Below are positions 6,538 to 14,233 of a DNA stretch of 15,096 bases, in pieces. Source of the DNA: JANMQK01 sp031370485 (lineage in GTDB: Bacteria > Acidobacteriota > Polarisedimenticolia > Gp22-AA2). The position numbers and the translations under genes are program-made. How positions within the stretch are numbered: the stretch's first letter is position 1; each line of letters begins with the position of its first letter. The notes under the pieces were generated by a model that was given only the letters and a program-made list of their open reading frames with translations, was not told the DNA's origin and did no database searches. The DNA is taken from contig JANMQK010000094.1 of assembly GCA_031370485.1 (NCBI GenBank), positions 1 through 15,096 on the forward strand. The letters run 5' to 3'.

Positions 6538-7866
6538 ATGGTATCCTCCCCCTCCATGGCGGTGCGATCGAAGGGCGGGGCGCGGGCCGGACGACCGCGC
6601 GTGCGGACGGGGCTGGAGATCCTGGCGGGGGAGCGGCCGAAGTGGCTGCGCGGCCGGCGCGTGGGGCTCTTGATGCACCCCGCCTCGGTCACGTCGCAAT
6701 TCATTTCGGCGCGGGAGGTCGTCCGCGACCTCTGCGGCACCGGCCTTCGCGCCCTGTTCGGACCCCAGCACGGCATCGCGGGGGAGAAGCAGGACAATAT
6801 GATCGAGTCGGGGCATGGCCTCGACCCCGAGCTCGGCATCCCCGTCCACAGCCTCTACTCGGAGACCCGCGCCCCGACGCGCGCCATGCTCGAGGGGCTC
6901 GACATCCTGCTGGTCGACCTGCAGGACGTCGGCACCCGTGTTTACACGTTCGAATGGACCACCGCCCTGGCGCTCGAATCGTGCGCCGAGGCTGGCTGCG
7001 AAGTCGTGGTCCTCGATCGGCCCAACCCGCTCGGGGGCAGCACGCTCGAAGGAAACCTGATCCGCCCCGGCTACACCTCCTTTGTCGGCCTCTCGCCCGT
7101 CCCGATGCGGCACGGCCTCACGCTCGGGGAGCTGGCGGCGCTGGTCAACGCCCGGCTCGGCGGCGGCGAGGCCGCGGCGGGCGCTTCGCGCTCGAGTGCC
7201 CCGCGCGCCGCCGGCCCTAAGCGCCGAAGGGACGGTGTCGGGTGGCGCTGTCCCGGGCGCGCCGCGCTGACCGTCGTGCCGATGGAGGGGTGGCGCCGGA
7301 AGATGTTGTTCCCCGACACCGGGCTGCCGTGGGTCCTCCCCTCGCCCAACATGCCGACCTTCGACACCTCGGTCGTCTATCCGGGGCAGGTCCTTCTGGA
7401 AGGAACGAACCTGTCGGAGGGGCGCGGGACGACGCGGCCGTTCGAGATCTTCGGAGCGCCCTGGATCGACAATGGGGCCGTGAGGCGGCGCTTCGAGAAG
7501 CGACGGCTGCCGGGCCTCGTCCTGCGCGATCATGCCTACGAGCCCACGTTCCACAAGTGGGCCAAGGAGGTCTGCCGAGGCTTCCAGATCCAGGTGACCG
7601 ACGGCGCGTCCTACCGCCCCTACATCACGACGCTGGCCCTGCTTCAAGATGTCATCGCCGCGCACCGCGACCGCTTCGCCTGGAAGCAGCCCCCCTACGA
7701 GTACGTCACCGACAAGCCGCCGATCGACGTGCTGACCGGCGACCCCGAGGTGCGCGTAGCGATCGAGTCGGGGGCCGACCTGCGCGCCCTGGAGCGATCC
7801 TGGAAAAAAGAGATCGCGGCATTCGACAGGGAGGCCGGAAGAATCCGGCTCTACCCGGAGGCCTGA
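6538..7866 (+). CDS. namZ: NamZ/DUF1343 family exo-beta-N-acetylmuramidase homologue
   Basis: Characterised NamZ enzymes release terminal N-acetylmuramic acid from peptidoglycan fragments. Family blocks are clear in the 442-residue product: RVGLLMHPASVT (41-52), LFGPQHGIAG (73-82), LVDLQDVGTRVYTF (125-138), VVLDRPNPLGG (157-167), PVPMRHGLTLGELA (187-200), LTVVPMEGW (244-252), LPWVLPSPNMPTFDTSVVYPG and LLEGTNLSEGRGTTRPFEIFGAPW. The ATG at 6538 has no good ribosome site; ATG 6556 is an alternative. No signal peptide is visible, so a cytoplasmic role in recycling is more likely than secretion. Residues about 208-242 are an Ala/Arg/Gly-rich insert between GELAALVNARLG and ALTVVPMEGW, where I recall relatives having only a few residues. 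The family motif PEHG reads PQHG here. The next gene starts two bases after its stop. Confidence 0.88.
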   Translation: MVSSPSMAVRSKGGARAGRPRVRTGLEILAGERPKWLRGRRVGLLMHPASVTSQFISAREVVRDLCGTGLRALFGPQHGIAGEKQDNMIESGHGLDPELGIPVHSLYSETRAPTRAMLEGLDILLVDLQDVGTRVYTFEWTTALALESCAEAGCEVVVLDRPNPLGGSTLEGNLIRPGYTSFVGLSPVPMRHGLTLGELAALVNARLGGGEAAAGASRSSAPRAAGPKRRRDGVGWRCPGRAALTVVPMEGWRRKMLFPDTGLPWVLPSPNMPTFDTSVVYPGQVLLEGTNLSEGRGTTRPFEIFGAPWIDNGAVRRRFEKRRLPGLVLRDHAYEPTFHKWAKEVCRGFQIQVTDGASYRPYITTLALLQDVIAAHRDRFAWKQPPYEYVTDKPPIDVLTGDPEVRVAIESGADLRALERSWKKEIAAFDREAGRIRLYPEA

Positions 7867-7868
7867 CC

Positions 7869-8888
7869 ATGACCCGCCCCGCTCCGCACCCCGTCTCCGC
7901 TCCGCAATCCATCCTGTATCTCTCGCGCGCCGACGTCGAAGCGGCGGCGGTGCCGATGGCCGACATTATCGAGAGGCTCGAGGCGGCGCTTCTCGAGCGG
8001 GGCATGGGCCGCGCCGAGATGCCGCCGAAACCGGGAATCCACCCGGGCGGCGAGGGCACCGACAACTTCATCCACGCCATGCCGGCCTGCATCCCCGCGC
8101 TTCGCTCCGCCGGGGTCAAGTGGGTGAGCGGCTTCCCCGGGAATCTGCAGAAGGGACTGCCCTACATCTCGGGATTGCTGATCCTGAACGAAATCACGAC
8201 CGGTCTGCCCGTGGCGGTCATGGACGCCACCTGGATTACCGCGATGCGGACCGGCGCGGCGACGGCGGTCGCGGTCAAAAGGCTGGGCCGCAAGAACGCC
8301 GCGTCGCTCGGAATCCTCGGTTGCGGCGTGCAGGGGCGGACCAACCTCGAGGCGGTCCTCGCCGTCCTGCCGGCGCTCCGCGAAGTGCGCGCCTTCGACA
8401 TCCACCCGGAAAGGACCGACCTCTACGTCGAAGATATGCGGGCGCGTCATCCGGGGCCGGCGTATGTCGCCGCGCGCGAAGCGAGACAGGCGGTCGAGGG
8501 GTGCGACATCGTGGTCACGGCCGGGCCGATCCGCGCCCGTCCCGAGCCCGCGATCGAGGCCTCCTGGTTCGCCGAGGGCGCGACCGCGGTCCCCCTCGAC
8601 TACGACTCCTACTGGAAACCGGAGGCGCTTCGCCGCGCCGACCGCTTCTACACCGACGACACGGCGCAACTGCTCCACACGAAGGCGGGCGGAACCTACT
8701 TCCGCGACATCCCCGGGATCTATGCCGATCTCGGCGAGGTGATCGCCGGGAAGAAAGACGGCCGCCGCGACGAACGGGAGCGACTCGTCTGCATGAACCT
8801 GGGCCTGGCCCTCGAGGACATGGCGACCGCACCGCTGGTCCTCGAACGGGCCGCCGCGCGCGGCCTCGGCACGCGGCTGCCGCTCTGA
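7869..8888 (+). CDS. Ornithine cyclodeaminase / mu-crystallin family dehydrogenase
   Basis: GGAGG (7857-7861) inside the end of the NamZ gene lies seven bases before this ATG, and only two bases separate stop and start, so the two are probably co-translated. The 339-residue product has the family substrate block GVKWVSGFPGN with Lys84, the MDATWITAMRTGAAT block with Arg127, and a Rossmann site GILGCGVQGR (148-157). Asp177 (AFDIHPER) at the end of the second strand suggests NAD(H) preference. The region equivalent to the catalytic Asp of ornithine cyclodeaminase reads AVPLDYDSYW (240-249) instead of the more usual GxD/GSD-type loop, so substrate assignment is open: ornithine, alanine or another amino or imino acid. 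Linkage to NamZ would fit oxidation of amino acids freed from wall peptides, which is inference. Confidence 0.85.
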   Translation: MTRPAPHPVSAPQSILYLSRADVEAAAVPMADIIERLEAALLERGMGRAEMPPKPGIHPGGEGTDNFIHAMPACIPALRSAGVKWVSGFPGNLQKGLPYISGLLILNEITTGLPVAVMDATWITAMRTGAATAVAVKRLGRKNAASLGILGCGVQGRTNLEAVLAVLPALREVRAFDIHPERTDLYVEDMRARHPGPAYVAAREARQAVEGCDIVVTAGPIRARPEPAIEASWFAEGATAVPLDYDSYWKPEALRRADRFYTDDTAQLLHTKAGGTYFRDIPGIYADLGEVIAGKKDGRRDERERLVCMNLGLALEDMATAPLVLERAAARGLGTRLPL

Positions 8889-8979
8889 GAAGTCCGGGCA
8901 GCCGTCCGGCCGCTCCCCCCATGCGAGCCGCCTCCCCTGATAACAGAGGCTCCTGAATCGATTCGCGGGTCCAAATCTC

Positions 8980-9008
8980 TGGACATGCCGGCGGGTTCGC
9001 GGTATATG
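8980..9008 (+). promoter_or_regulatory. Sigma70-type promoter of the FG-GAP repeat gene
   Basis: TGGACA (8980-8985) matches the -35 consensus at five of six positions. TATATG (9003-9008) follows after exactly 17 bases. The start site would be near 9015, leaving a leader of about 93 bases that contains a small GTCCG/CGGAC hairpin (9019-9032). The -10 is the same hexamer as in the candidate at 2719-2724. Confidence 0.5.
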
Positions 9009-9107
9009 GTGCCAACCAGTCCGAAGGCGGACCGCCCTTTCCCGGGGCCCGATGTGAGATCTGCCGTTGGAGGCGACCAGCCGTCGGGAGGCGTCGTGGA
9101 GGCCGGC

Positions 9108-12100
9108 ATGAGCACTCGATCCTCCTTTCACAACCGGTTGTTTCGTTCCGCCTGGATGATTCTCGTCATTGCAGGGGCCGCGTATTCCGCCGCGACGGCG
9201 CAGGCAGATCTGTTCCCGAACGCCATATTCGAGGTCGGAACGGCGCCAGGACGCACGGTTAGCTGGGATTTCAACGGCGACGGGATCCTCGATCTCGCTG
9301 TGTCGAACTCAGGCTCCGCCGACATCTCGATCCTGCTCGGGGCCGGGGACGGCACCTTCGCGCCGGAACACCGGTATCCCGTCGGTGGCGCCCCGGGAAG
9401 CCTCAGGCTCGCTGACTTCGACGGGGACGGCCGCCCCGACCTGTCGGTCCTCATCGTTCTCCAGGATCCGGCTTTCCATACCGACGTCGTCGTCCTGCGG
9501 TCGCGAGGTGACGGGTCGTTCGCCCCCGCCATCGCCACCTCGACCGCCGCGCGCGCCCCGGGCCGCACGGCCGTCGGTGACTTCGACGGGGACGGCCTCG
9601 CCGACCTGGCGGTGCCGGATGCGGCCGTCAACGCGATCTTCGTCCTGCGCGGCGCCGGGGACGGAGGGTTCCTGATCGTGGGCCAGGTCCCCGCCGGCAG
9701 GGAACCGAACGCCGCGGCCGCGGGGGATTTCAACGGGGACGGTGTTGTCGACCTCGCCGTGTCGAATAACGCGTCTCTCGACGTTTCCATCCTGCTTGGC
9801 AATGGCGACGGCACCTTCCGTGCCGGGACACCCGTGAGCCCGCTGGCCAGAGGACCCCTGTTCGCGGCCGACCTCGACGATGACGGCCGGGACGACCTGG
9901 TGCTCCTCGACGGGTCGGTGCTCGTTTTTGCCGGACGGGGTGACGGCACCTTTGATCCGCCGGACTTTTACGAGGTCGGACGAGACCCGCGCAATCTCTC
10001 GCTTGGAGATCCCAATGGCGACGGCCGAACAGATTTGATCGTCTCCAATTCCGGCTCGGACGACGTGGCCGTGCTGCTCGGCCAGGCCGATGGGACATTC
10101 GCCCCCGCTCTCAGGATGGGCGTCGGGGACGGCCCTGGCACCGCCCTGACCGGGCTCTTCGACGGGGACTCCCGGGAGGATCTTGTCGTCGTCCTCGCAG
10201 GGTCCGACATCGCCTCCAACGCCGTGGCGCTCTTCTTCGGGAACGGCGACGGCACCTTCGGACCGCCGCCCCGCGACCTTGACGGGCTGAGACCGAACGA
10301 CCTGGTCGTGGCCGATTTCAACGGCGATGGCGGGAGCGACGTCGCGACCGCGAACTCATCCTCCCACGACGTCTCCGTGGTGCTCGGCAGGGGGAACGGG
10401 ACCTTCGGCCCCGAGGGGCGTTTCGCCGCGGGCGGCCGGCCCGTGGCGGTGACCGCCGGCGACTTCGATGGAGACGGTCTCATCGATCTGGCGGTGGGCG
10501 ACTCCTTCTCGAGTTTCTTCCCCGACGGAGAGATCTCCGTGCTGCGAGGCCGGGGGGACGGGACCTTCGATCCGCGGTCGAGTCTCGCCGTCCTGGAGAC
10601 CCCTTCCTCCCTCATCGCCGTCGATCTGGACGGCGACGGCCACCAGGACCTCGTGGTCGGCAGCGCGGCCTGGTGGTCGACGAACCTGTCGGTCCTCCGG
10701 GGTCGCGGCGACGGCACCTTCGCCGCCAGGATTGCCGTGGCCGCCGGTCCGATTCCGTCCTCCGTGGTTTCCGGCGACTTCAATCACGACGGACGGCCCG
10801 ACCTGGCCGTGGCGAACGGCCTGGGCGGAGCGACACCCGCGGGAGTCAGGGTGCTCCTGGGACGCGGCGGGATGACCTTCGACCCGCCCCTCCTCGTCGC
10901 GGCGGCCGTGGACGCCCGGTCCCTGGCGATCGCCGACTACGACGGCGACGGGGAAATGGATCTGGCGGTCGCCGACACGGGGTCGATGCCGTTCGGCCTT
11001 GTCGCCGACCCCGGGCGGCTGACGATCCTGCTGGGACGCGGGGACGGCACCTTCGAATCGACGCCTCCCCTGCAGGCCGATCTCAATTCGTTCAGGGTCG
11101 TGACGGGAGACTTCAACGCCGACGGGGTCCCCGATGTCGCGGCGATCAACAGGTCGTACGACATCTCCGCGTACCTCGGAAGGGGTGACGGCACCTTCGG
11201 CCCCCGCGCGCGCTTCGCGGCCGCCGGGCCCGCGTTCGCGCTGGCGGTCGCGGATTTCAATCTCGACGGTCGGGACGATCTGGCCGCCGTGACGCGCGAG
11301 GGCATCTCCGTGCTGCCCGGCTGGCTTTCGGGGCCCGACGGGGACGGCGACGGGGTGCCGGACGTTTTCGACAACTGCAGGACCGTGTTCAACCCGGACC
11401 AGGGAAACTCCGACGGCGACGCCCTGGGTGACGCCTGCGACACCTGCGCGGACCCGTCCGATCCGGATGGCGACGGCGTGGGACAGGCGTGCGACAACTG
11501 CCCGCTGAACCCGAACCCGCTGCAGGCCGACCTGGACGGCGACGGTGTGGGGGATGCGTGTGACGTCTGTCCCGCGACCGCCGACCCCGGCCAAGCGGAC
11601 GTCAACCACGACGGCTCCGGGGACGCCTGCCAGCCGAGCCTGCTGGTATCCGGGTTCCGGAAGATCGCGGGGGATGTGATCCAGCTCCTCGCTACGGCGC
11701 ACGATCCGCAGGAAGAGCCGCTCAGCGGGAGCCTCGAGCTGATCGACCCGGGGACCGCTCCGGTCGATCTGCAGGACGCGCTGGCCACGAGCAACTGCGC
11801 CCTGGGATATCTGCCCGACGGAGTGGATGGCGAGGGGATCGGGTTCACCTACGGCGCGATCGGCGCGCCGTTCCTGTTTGACCTGGCGAGCGTTCTGGGC
11901 TGCAACGGTTCCTTCGAGACCGATTTCCTCCTCGCCCCGGGACCCTGCGCGGATCCCGGGTTGTCGTTCGACACCGTCCTGGATCTGTCATCAATCGATC
12001 TTCCGGCGCCCGTCTGCGCGCGCCGGGCGGGCGAGGAAAGCGGCGGCGCCACGCTCACCGTCCTGTCGTTCGACGAGCAATCGCTGCAGCTCATGGGGTC

Positions 12101-13145
12101 GCAGCCTCCCGTCTCGTTCCTCAAGGTCCTGTTCACCCAGGGGCTGCCCCATCGGACAAGCCTCCCGGGATTGACGGCCGGAGTGACCTACCACCTGGTT
12201 CTCACGGTGACCGACGGGAACACGCGTCCGGTAAGCGCCGGGACGGACATCCTGTACGACGGCGAGAGTCTGCTGATCATCAACAGCCCGCCGCGGGCGC
12301 GGATCGTGACCCCGGAGCCGGTCGAGTGCGACGGGCCCGACGGAGGTGGCGTGAGGCTCGACGGGAGCCTCTCCGAGGACCCGGACTCGACCCCCGGCGC
12401 GATCGGCGACATCACCTCCTACGACTGGTTCGAAGGCTTCGGCGGTCCGGCGCAGACCCTCCTGGGCGCGGGTCCGGTCCTGACCCTCAGGCTGCCGCTT
12501 GGGCCGCACGCGATCACGCTCCGAGTCACCGATACGCTCGGCGATTCGGACACGGCGGCGGCGAACGTCTTCGTGCTGGACACCCAGCCGCCCGTGCTGT
12601 CGCTTCCTGCCGGCATGACGGTGGACGCCACCATGCCGGCGGGAGCGCACGTGTCGTTCACGGTCACGGCGGCCGATCTCTGCGCGGGGGCGATCGTCCC
12701 GTCGTGCGCGCCGTCCCCGGCCAGCCTGTTCCCGGTCAACGCGCGCGGCCAGGTCTCCCTGGTCGCCTGTGAGGCCGACGATGGACGGGGAAACCGGGCC
12801 GCGGGCGGTTTCCCGGTGCACGTGGCGGGGGCGGTGGAGCAGATGGAAAACCTGGAGGTCCTGGTGGAGCACCTGGACCTGCCACACGGCCTGACGAAGG
12901 AACTCTCGAAGAAGATCGAGGAGGCCCTCGATCGGATTGCGAAGCACAAGGTCGAGAAGGCCTGCAGGAAGATGCAGGATTTCACCATGAAGGTGCTGGA
13001 GGAGTCGGACAAGAAACATCCACGCATACCCCCGGACGCGGCCGCGCGGCTGGAGGAAAGCGCCCGGCGGATCCGCGCCGTCCTGGGGTGCCTCTCGACT
13101 CCTGCGAAACTCCCCGATACCTCCGACGATCGCGATAGCCTGTAA
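9108..13145 (+). CDS. Large secreted FG-GAP/VCBS, thrombospondin type 3, PKD and HYR-like repeat protein
   Basis: The ATG at 9108 has GGAGG (9098-9102) five bases upstream and opens a signal peptide cleaved near residue 33 (ATAQA before DLFPN); the in-frame start at 8985 falls inside the promoter candidate. In the 1345-residue product, residues 54-738 hold 14 FG-GAP repeats of the form DFNGDGxxDLAV ... ILLGxGDGTF, the fold of integrin-alpha-like seven-bladed propellers with calcium loops. Residues 742-844 are thrombospondin type 3 repeats (DGDGDGVPD, GDACDTC, DNCPLNPNP). Residues 845-1058 are unassigned. Residues 1059-1158 are PKD-like and about 1158-1241 HYR-like. Residues 1243-1345 are a helical domain with DLPHGL, Cys1286 and LGC (Cys1328), resembling the FIMAH-type C-terminal domain of secreted proteins. 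It is probably a calcium-stabilised surface or extracellular protein; the ligand is unknown. Confidence 0.9.
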   Translation: MSTRSSFHNRLFRSAWMILVIAGAAYSAATAQADLFPNAIFEVGTAPGRTVSWDFNGDGILDLAVSNSGSADISILLGAGDGTFAPEHRYPVGGAPGSLRLADFDGDGRPDLSVLIVLQDPAFHTDVVVLRSRGDGSFAPAIATSTAARAPGRTAVGDFDGDGLADLAVPDAAVNAIFVLRGAGDGGFLIVGQVPAGREPNAAAAGDFNGDGVVDLAVSNNASLDVSILLGNGDGTFRAGTPVSPLARGPLFAADLDDDGRDDLVLLDGSVLVFAGRGDGTFDPPDFYEVGRDPRNLSLGDPNGDGRTDLIVSNSGSDDVAVLLGQADGTFAPALRMGVGDGPGTALTGLFDGDSREDLVVVLAGSDIASNAVALFFGNGDGTFGPPPRDLDGLRPNDLVVADFNGDGGSDVATANSSSHDVSVVLGRGNGTFGPEGRFAAGGRPVAVTAGDFDGDGLIDLAVGDSFSSFFPDGEISVLRGRGDGTFDPRSSLAVLETPSSLIAVDLDGDGHQDLVVGSAAWWSTNLSVLRGRGDGTFAARIAVAAGPIPSSVVSGDFNHDGRPDLAVANGLGGATPAGVRVLLGRGGMTFDPPLLVAAAVDARSLAIADYDGDGEMDLAVADTGSMPFGLVADPGRLTILLGRGDGTFESTPPLQADLNSFRVVTGDFNADGVPDVAAINRSYDISAYLGRGDGTFGPRARFAAAGPAFALAVADFNLDGRDDLAAVTREGISVLPGWLSGPDGDGDGVPDVFDNCRTVFNPDQGNSDGDALGDACDTCADPSDPDGDGVGQACDNCPLNPNPLQADLDGDGVGDACDVCPATADPGQADVNHDGSGDACQPSLLVSGFRKIAGDVIQLLATAHDPQEEPLSGSLELIDPGTAPVDLQDALATSNCALGYLPDGVDGEGIGFTYGAIGAPFLFDLASVLGCNGSFETDFLLAPGPCADPGLSFDTVLDLSSIDLPAPVCARRAGEESGGATLTVLSFDEQSLQLMGSQPPVSFLKVLFTQGLPHRTSLPGLTAGVTYHLVLTVTDGNTRPVSAGTDILYDGESLLIINSPPRARIVTPEPVECDGPDGGGVRLDGSLSEDPDSTPGAIGDITSYDWFEGFGGPAQTLLGAGPVLTLRLPLGPHAITLRVTDTLGDSDTAAANVFVLDTQPPVLSLPAGMTVDATMPAGAHVSFTVTAADLCAGAIVPSCAPSPASLFPVNARGQVSLVACEADDGRGNRAAGGFPVHVAGAVEQMENLEVLVEHLDLPHGLTKELSKKIEEALDRIAKHKVEKACRKMQDFTMKVLEESDKKHPRIPPDAAARLEESARRIRAVLGCLSTPAKLPDTSDDRDSL
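9267..11322 (+). repeat. Fourteen FG-GAP/VCBS repeats
   Basis: A calcium-loop motif (D-x-N/D-x-D-G-x-x-D-hydrophobic) recurs 14 times at intervals of about 40-53 codons, and a GDGTF-type strand ends most copies. Copies 5, 6, 7, 11 and 14 have altered or shorter versions (DLDDDGRDDL, DPNGDGRTDL, LFDGDSREDL, RGGMTF, VLPGW). At DNA level GACGGCACCTTC or close variants recur, which could favour recombination. Confidence 0.85.
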
Positions 13146-13210
13146 CCTGTATCGTTCAGGCATCGCGTAGAACGACCGGACGGCCGTCCTGGCTGACGGA
13201 AGGAGCAACC

Positions 13211-14143
13211 TTGGAGGAGACGCTGACACACTGGCTGTACGACCCGACCGTGGGGAAGATCGTGACGGCGTTCATCGCGCTCGCCGTTGTGTTCACCCTG
13301 ATCCGGATCGGGCAACGCTCGATCGGCCGGTACGTCGAGGACACATCGACACGCTACCGGCTCAGGAAATCGCTCACGTTCCTCGGATACATCGCGGGCC
13401 TCGTCGTCCTGATGACCATCTACAGCGACCGGCTGGCGGGCTTGACTGTCGCCTTCGGGGTCGCCGGCGCCGGCATCGCCTTCGCGCTGCAGGAGGTCAT
13501 CGCGAGCGCCGCGGGGTGGGTCGGCATCACCTTCGGCCGCTTTTACGCCACCGGCGATCGCGTCCAGCTGGGAGGGATCAAGGGGGATGTCATCGACATC
13601 GGCCTCCTGCGCACGACCATCATGGAAGTCGGGGAGTGGGTGCACGGCGACCTCTACAACGGGAGGATCGTCCGCGTCGCGAACAGCTTCATTTTCAAGG
13701 AACCGGTGTTCAACTACTCGGCGGACTTCCCGTTCCTCTGGGACGAGCTGACGCTTCCGGTGCGCTACGGTTCCGACTGGGAGTACACGCGGAGAATCCT
13801 CGACGGTGTGGTCAACGAGATCTGCAAGGACTACGCGGTGCAGTCGCGGGAGGCATGGAAGACCGCCGTGAACCGCTACCAGCTCGAGGAGGCCAAAATC
13901 GACCCGATGGTGACGCTGGCGGCGAACGACAACTGGATAGAGTTCACGGTGCGCTACATCGTCGACTATCGCAAGCGCCGCTTCGTCAAGGACCGCCTGT
14001 TCACCCGCTTTCTCGAGGAAGTTGACAAGTCGGAGAATCGCATCCGGCTCGCCTCCGCGACCTTCGAGCTGACGAACCTGCCGCGCCTCGACATCCAGTT
14101 CGCGGGCGGCAAGGGGGCCATCGATCCCAAGTACGTCCCCTGA
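13211..14143 (+). CDS. mscS: Small-conductance mechanosensitive channel, MscS family
   Basis: An inner-membrane channel that opens under membrane tension to release solutes on hypo-osmotic shock. TTG at 13211 is the start: GGAAGGAG (13198-13205) is five bases upstream and there is no ATG nearby in frame. In the 310-residue product, membrane segments lie near residues 14-34, 54-71 and 74-108. The third is the Gly/Ala-rich pore helix (AFGVAGAGIAFALQEVIASA), followed by the MscS beta-domain sequence GITFGRFYATGDRVQLGGIKGDVIDIGLLRTT (split at 106-137). The cytoplasmic domain runs to the end. Length is close to E. coli MscS (286). The gene starts 65 bases after the large secreted protein and could share its transcript. 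A 12-bp palindrome GGACGGCCGTCC sits in that gap. Confidence 0.93.
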   Translation: MEETLTHWLYDPTVGKIVTAFIALAVVFTLIRIGQRSIGRYVEDTSTRYRLRKSLTFLGYIAGLVVLMTIYSDRLAGLTVAFGVAGAGIAFALQEVIASAAGWVGITFGRFYATGDRVQLGGIKGDVIDIGLLRTTIMEVGEWVHGDLYNGRIVRVANSFIFKEPVFNYSADFPFLWDELTLPVRYGSDWEYTRRILDGVVNEICKDYAVQSREAWKTAVNRYQLEEAKIDPMVTLAANDNWIEFTVRYIVDYRKRRFVKDRLFTRFLEEVDKSENRIRLASATFELTNLPRLDIQFAGGKGAIDPKYVP

Positions 14144-14233
14144 CGGGGTGGTCTCCGGCCTTGCGGCGGGCACTTCCTGGTGTATCTTTAGGCATCGGAA
14201 GTGAACATCGAGGGGCGGGAGGTTACTGCCATC

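Noticed and set aside
182..8982. Identical 14-mer GTCCAAATCTCTGG at 182-195 and 8969-8982
   Set aside because: About 0.4 exact 14-mer matches are expected by chance in a window this size; one copy is coding and the other overlaps a promoter candidate.
13180..13191. Palindrome GGACGGCCGTCC as an operator before mscS
   Set aside because: A single copy with no flanking promoter evidence; 12-bp GC palindromes are frequent at this base composition.
14161..14188. Possible promoter TTGCGG-N16-TATCTT before rocD
   Set aside because: Both boxes are weak matches and the spacing is not ideal, so support is too thin to annotate.
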